DNA of 13,327 bases from contig CANJIC010000030.1 of NCBI GenBank assembly GCA_947474205.1, positions 1 to 13,327 on the forward strand, read 5' to 3'. The notes beneath the pieces are model-generated. The model worked only from the letters and a program-made list of their open reading frames with translations. It did not search any database and was not told where the DNA came from. Positions 13,054-13,327 of this stretch are shown here, in pieces; within the stretch, counting starts at the first letter, position 1, and each line of letters starts with the position of its first letter. The translations under genes and the position numbers were made by a program. Source of the DNA: Planctomycetaceae bacterium. Lineage in GTDB: Bacteria > Planctomycetota > Phycisphaerae > Phycisphaerales > SM1A02.

Positions 13054-13327
13054 CGCTTGATGGCTCCAAAAATTTCTCCCAGTCCGATGGCGCGCAATAA
13101 ACGATTTTCCTCGCCATGCATGGCGGCAAAATCAACTGGCGTTTGGTCATCCATGCCACCAGCGTGCAGCAAACCGTGCAGGCAATACAGCAGCAATTCG
13201 TCGCGAAGTTGGTGATTCAATTCTGTGGCGCGACGAGCGGCTTCGTCAACGCACACGGCCACATCGGCCTCGTCGCCGTCGGCAAAGGTGAGCACATCCG
13301 TGGTGGCTGGATTGTTCATGTGGCGCA
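13050..13327 (-). CDS. ybeY: rRNA maturation endoribonuclease YbeY, N-terminus outside window
   Basis: The frame is open to the right edge, so about the first 60 residues are missing; the ATG at 13319 is internal. The visible part has the TDVLTF motif and the metal site HGLLHAGGMDD, followed by a conserved Met-Glu helix start (MHGEENRLL). YbeY is a single-metal endoribonuclease acting in 16S rRNA 3'-end maturation and ribosome quality control. The canonical site is HxxxHxxxxxH; here the third position is Asp, a variant I recall from YbeY of other phyla, and Asp can ligate zinc. The C-terminus is short (ends GEIFGAIKR). The stop overlaps the corC start (ATGA). Confidence 0.88.
   Translation of the reverse strand, partial: RHMNNPATTDVLTFADGDEADVAVCVDEAARRATELNHQLRDELLLYCLHGLLHAGGMDDQTPVDFAAMHGEENRLLRAIGLGEIFGAIKR

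Overview
The window looks like chromosomal DNA of a Gram-negative, LPS-making bacterium, most likely a member of the Planctomycetota (Phycisphaerae-like). This is an inference. The supports are a moderate-to-high GC content judged by eye, a kdsC gene followed by a very long LptC/LptA-like protein, a YbeY whose third metal ligand is Asp, several small genes matching no widely named family, and gene starts that often lack a Shine-Dalgarno sequence. No transposase, integrase, CRISPR array, rRNA or tRNA gene was found.

Layout. Positions 1-4499 read leftwards: rpsT (S20), a CPBP-family membrane protease, kdsC, then a giant membrane-anchored OstA/LptC-like protein that runs off the left edge after 901 codons without a stop. 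Positions 4500-4635 are a divergent control region with competing hairpins. Positions 4636-6906 read rightwards: a membrane-anchored coiled-coil protein with a BRCT-like C-terminus, coupled to an LpxL/HtrB-type lipid A acyltransferase. Positions 6978-8099 hold three small genes of unknown function, one rightwards and two overlapping leftwards. galE follows rightwards (8199-9212), facing a leftward PagL-like outer-membrane barrel (9236-9943). A 534-bp AT-richer gap (9944-10477) follows, with terminators and a candidate structured RNA. A PEGA lipoprotein (leftwards) and lptB (rightwards) then diverge from a 39-bp spacer containing a centred inverted repeat. The right end is a leftward ybeY-corC pair, with ybeY cut by the window edge.

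Much of the window serves the outer membrane: KdsC (Kdo synthesis), the acyltransferase (lipid A acylation), LptB and the LptC-like giant (LPS transport), GalE (sugar nucleotides) and the PagL-like barrel. The best candidates for something undescribed are the two-hairpin RNA or leader ahead of the PagL-like gene, the multi-module LptC-like giant, and a recurring arrangement of a -10-like hexamer 6-7 nt before SD-less start codons, which suggests leaderless mRNAs.
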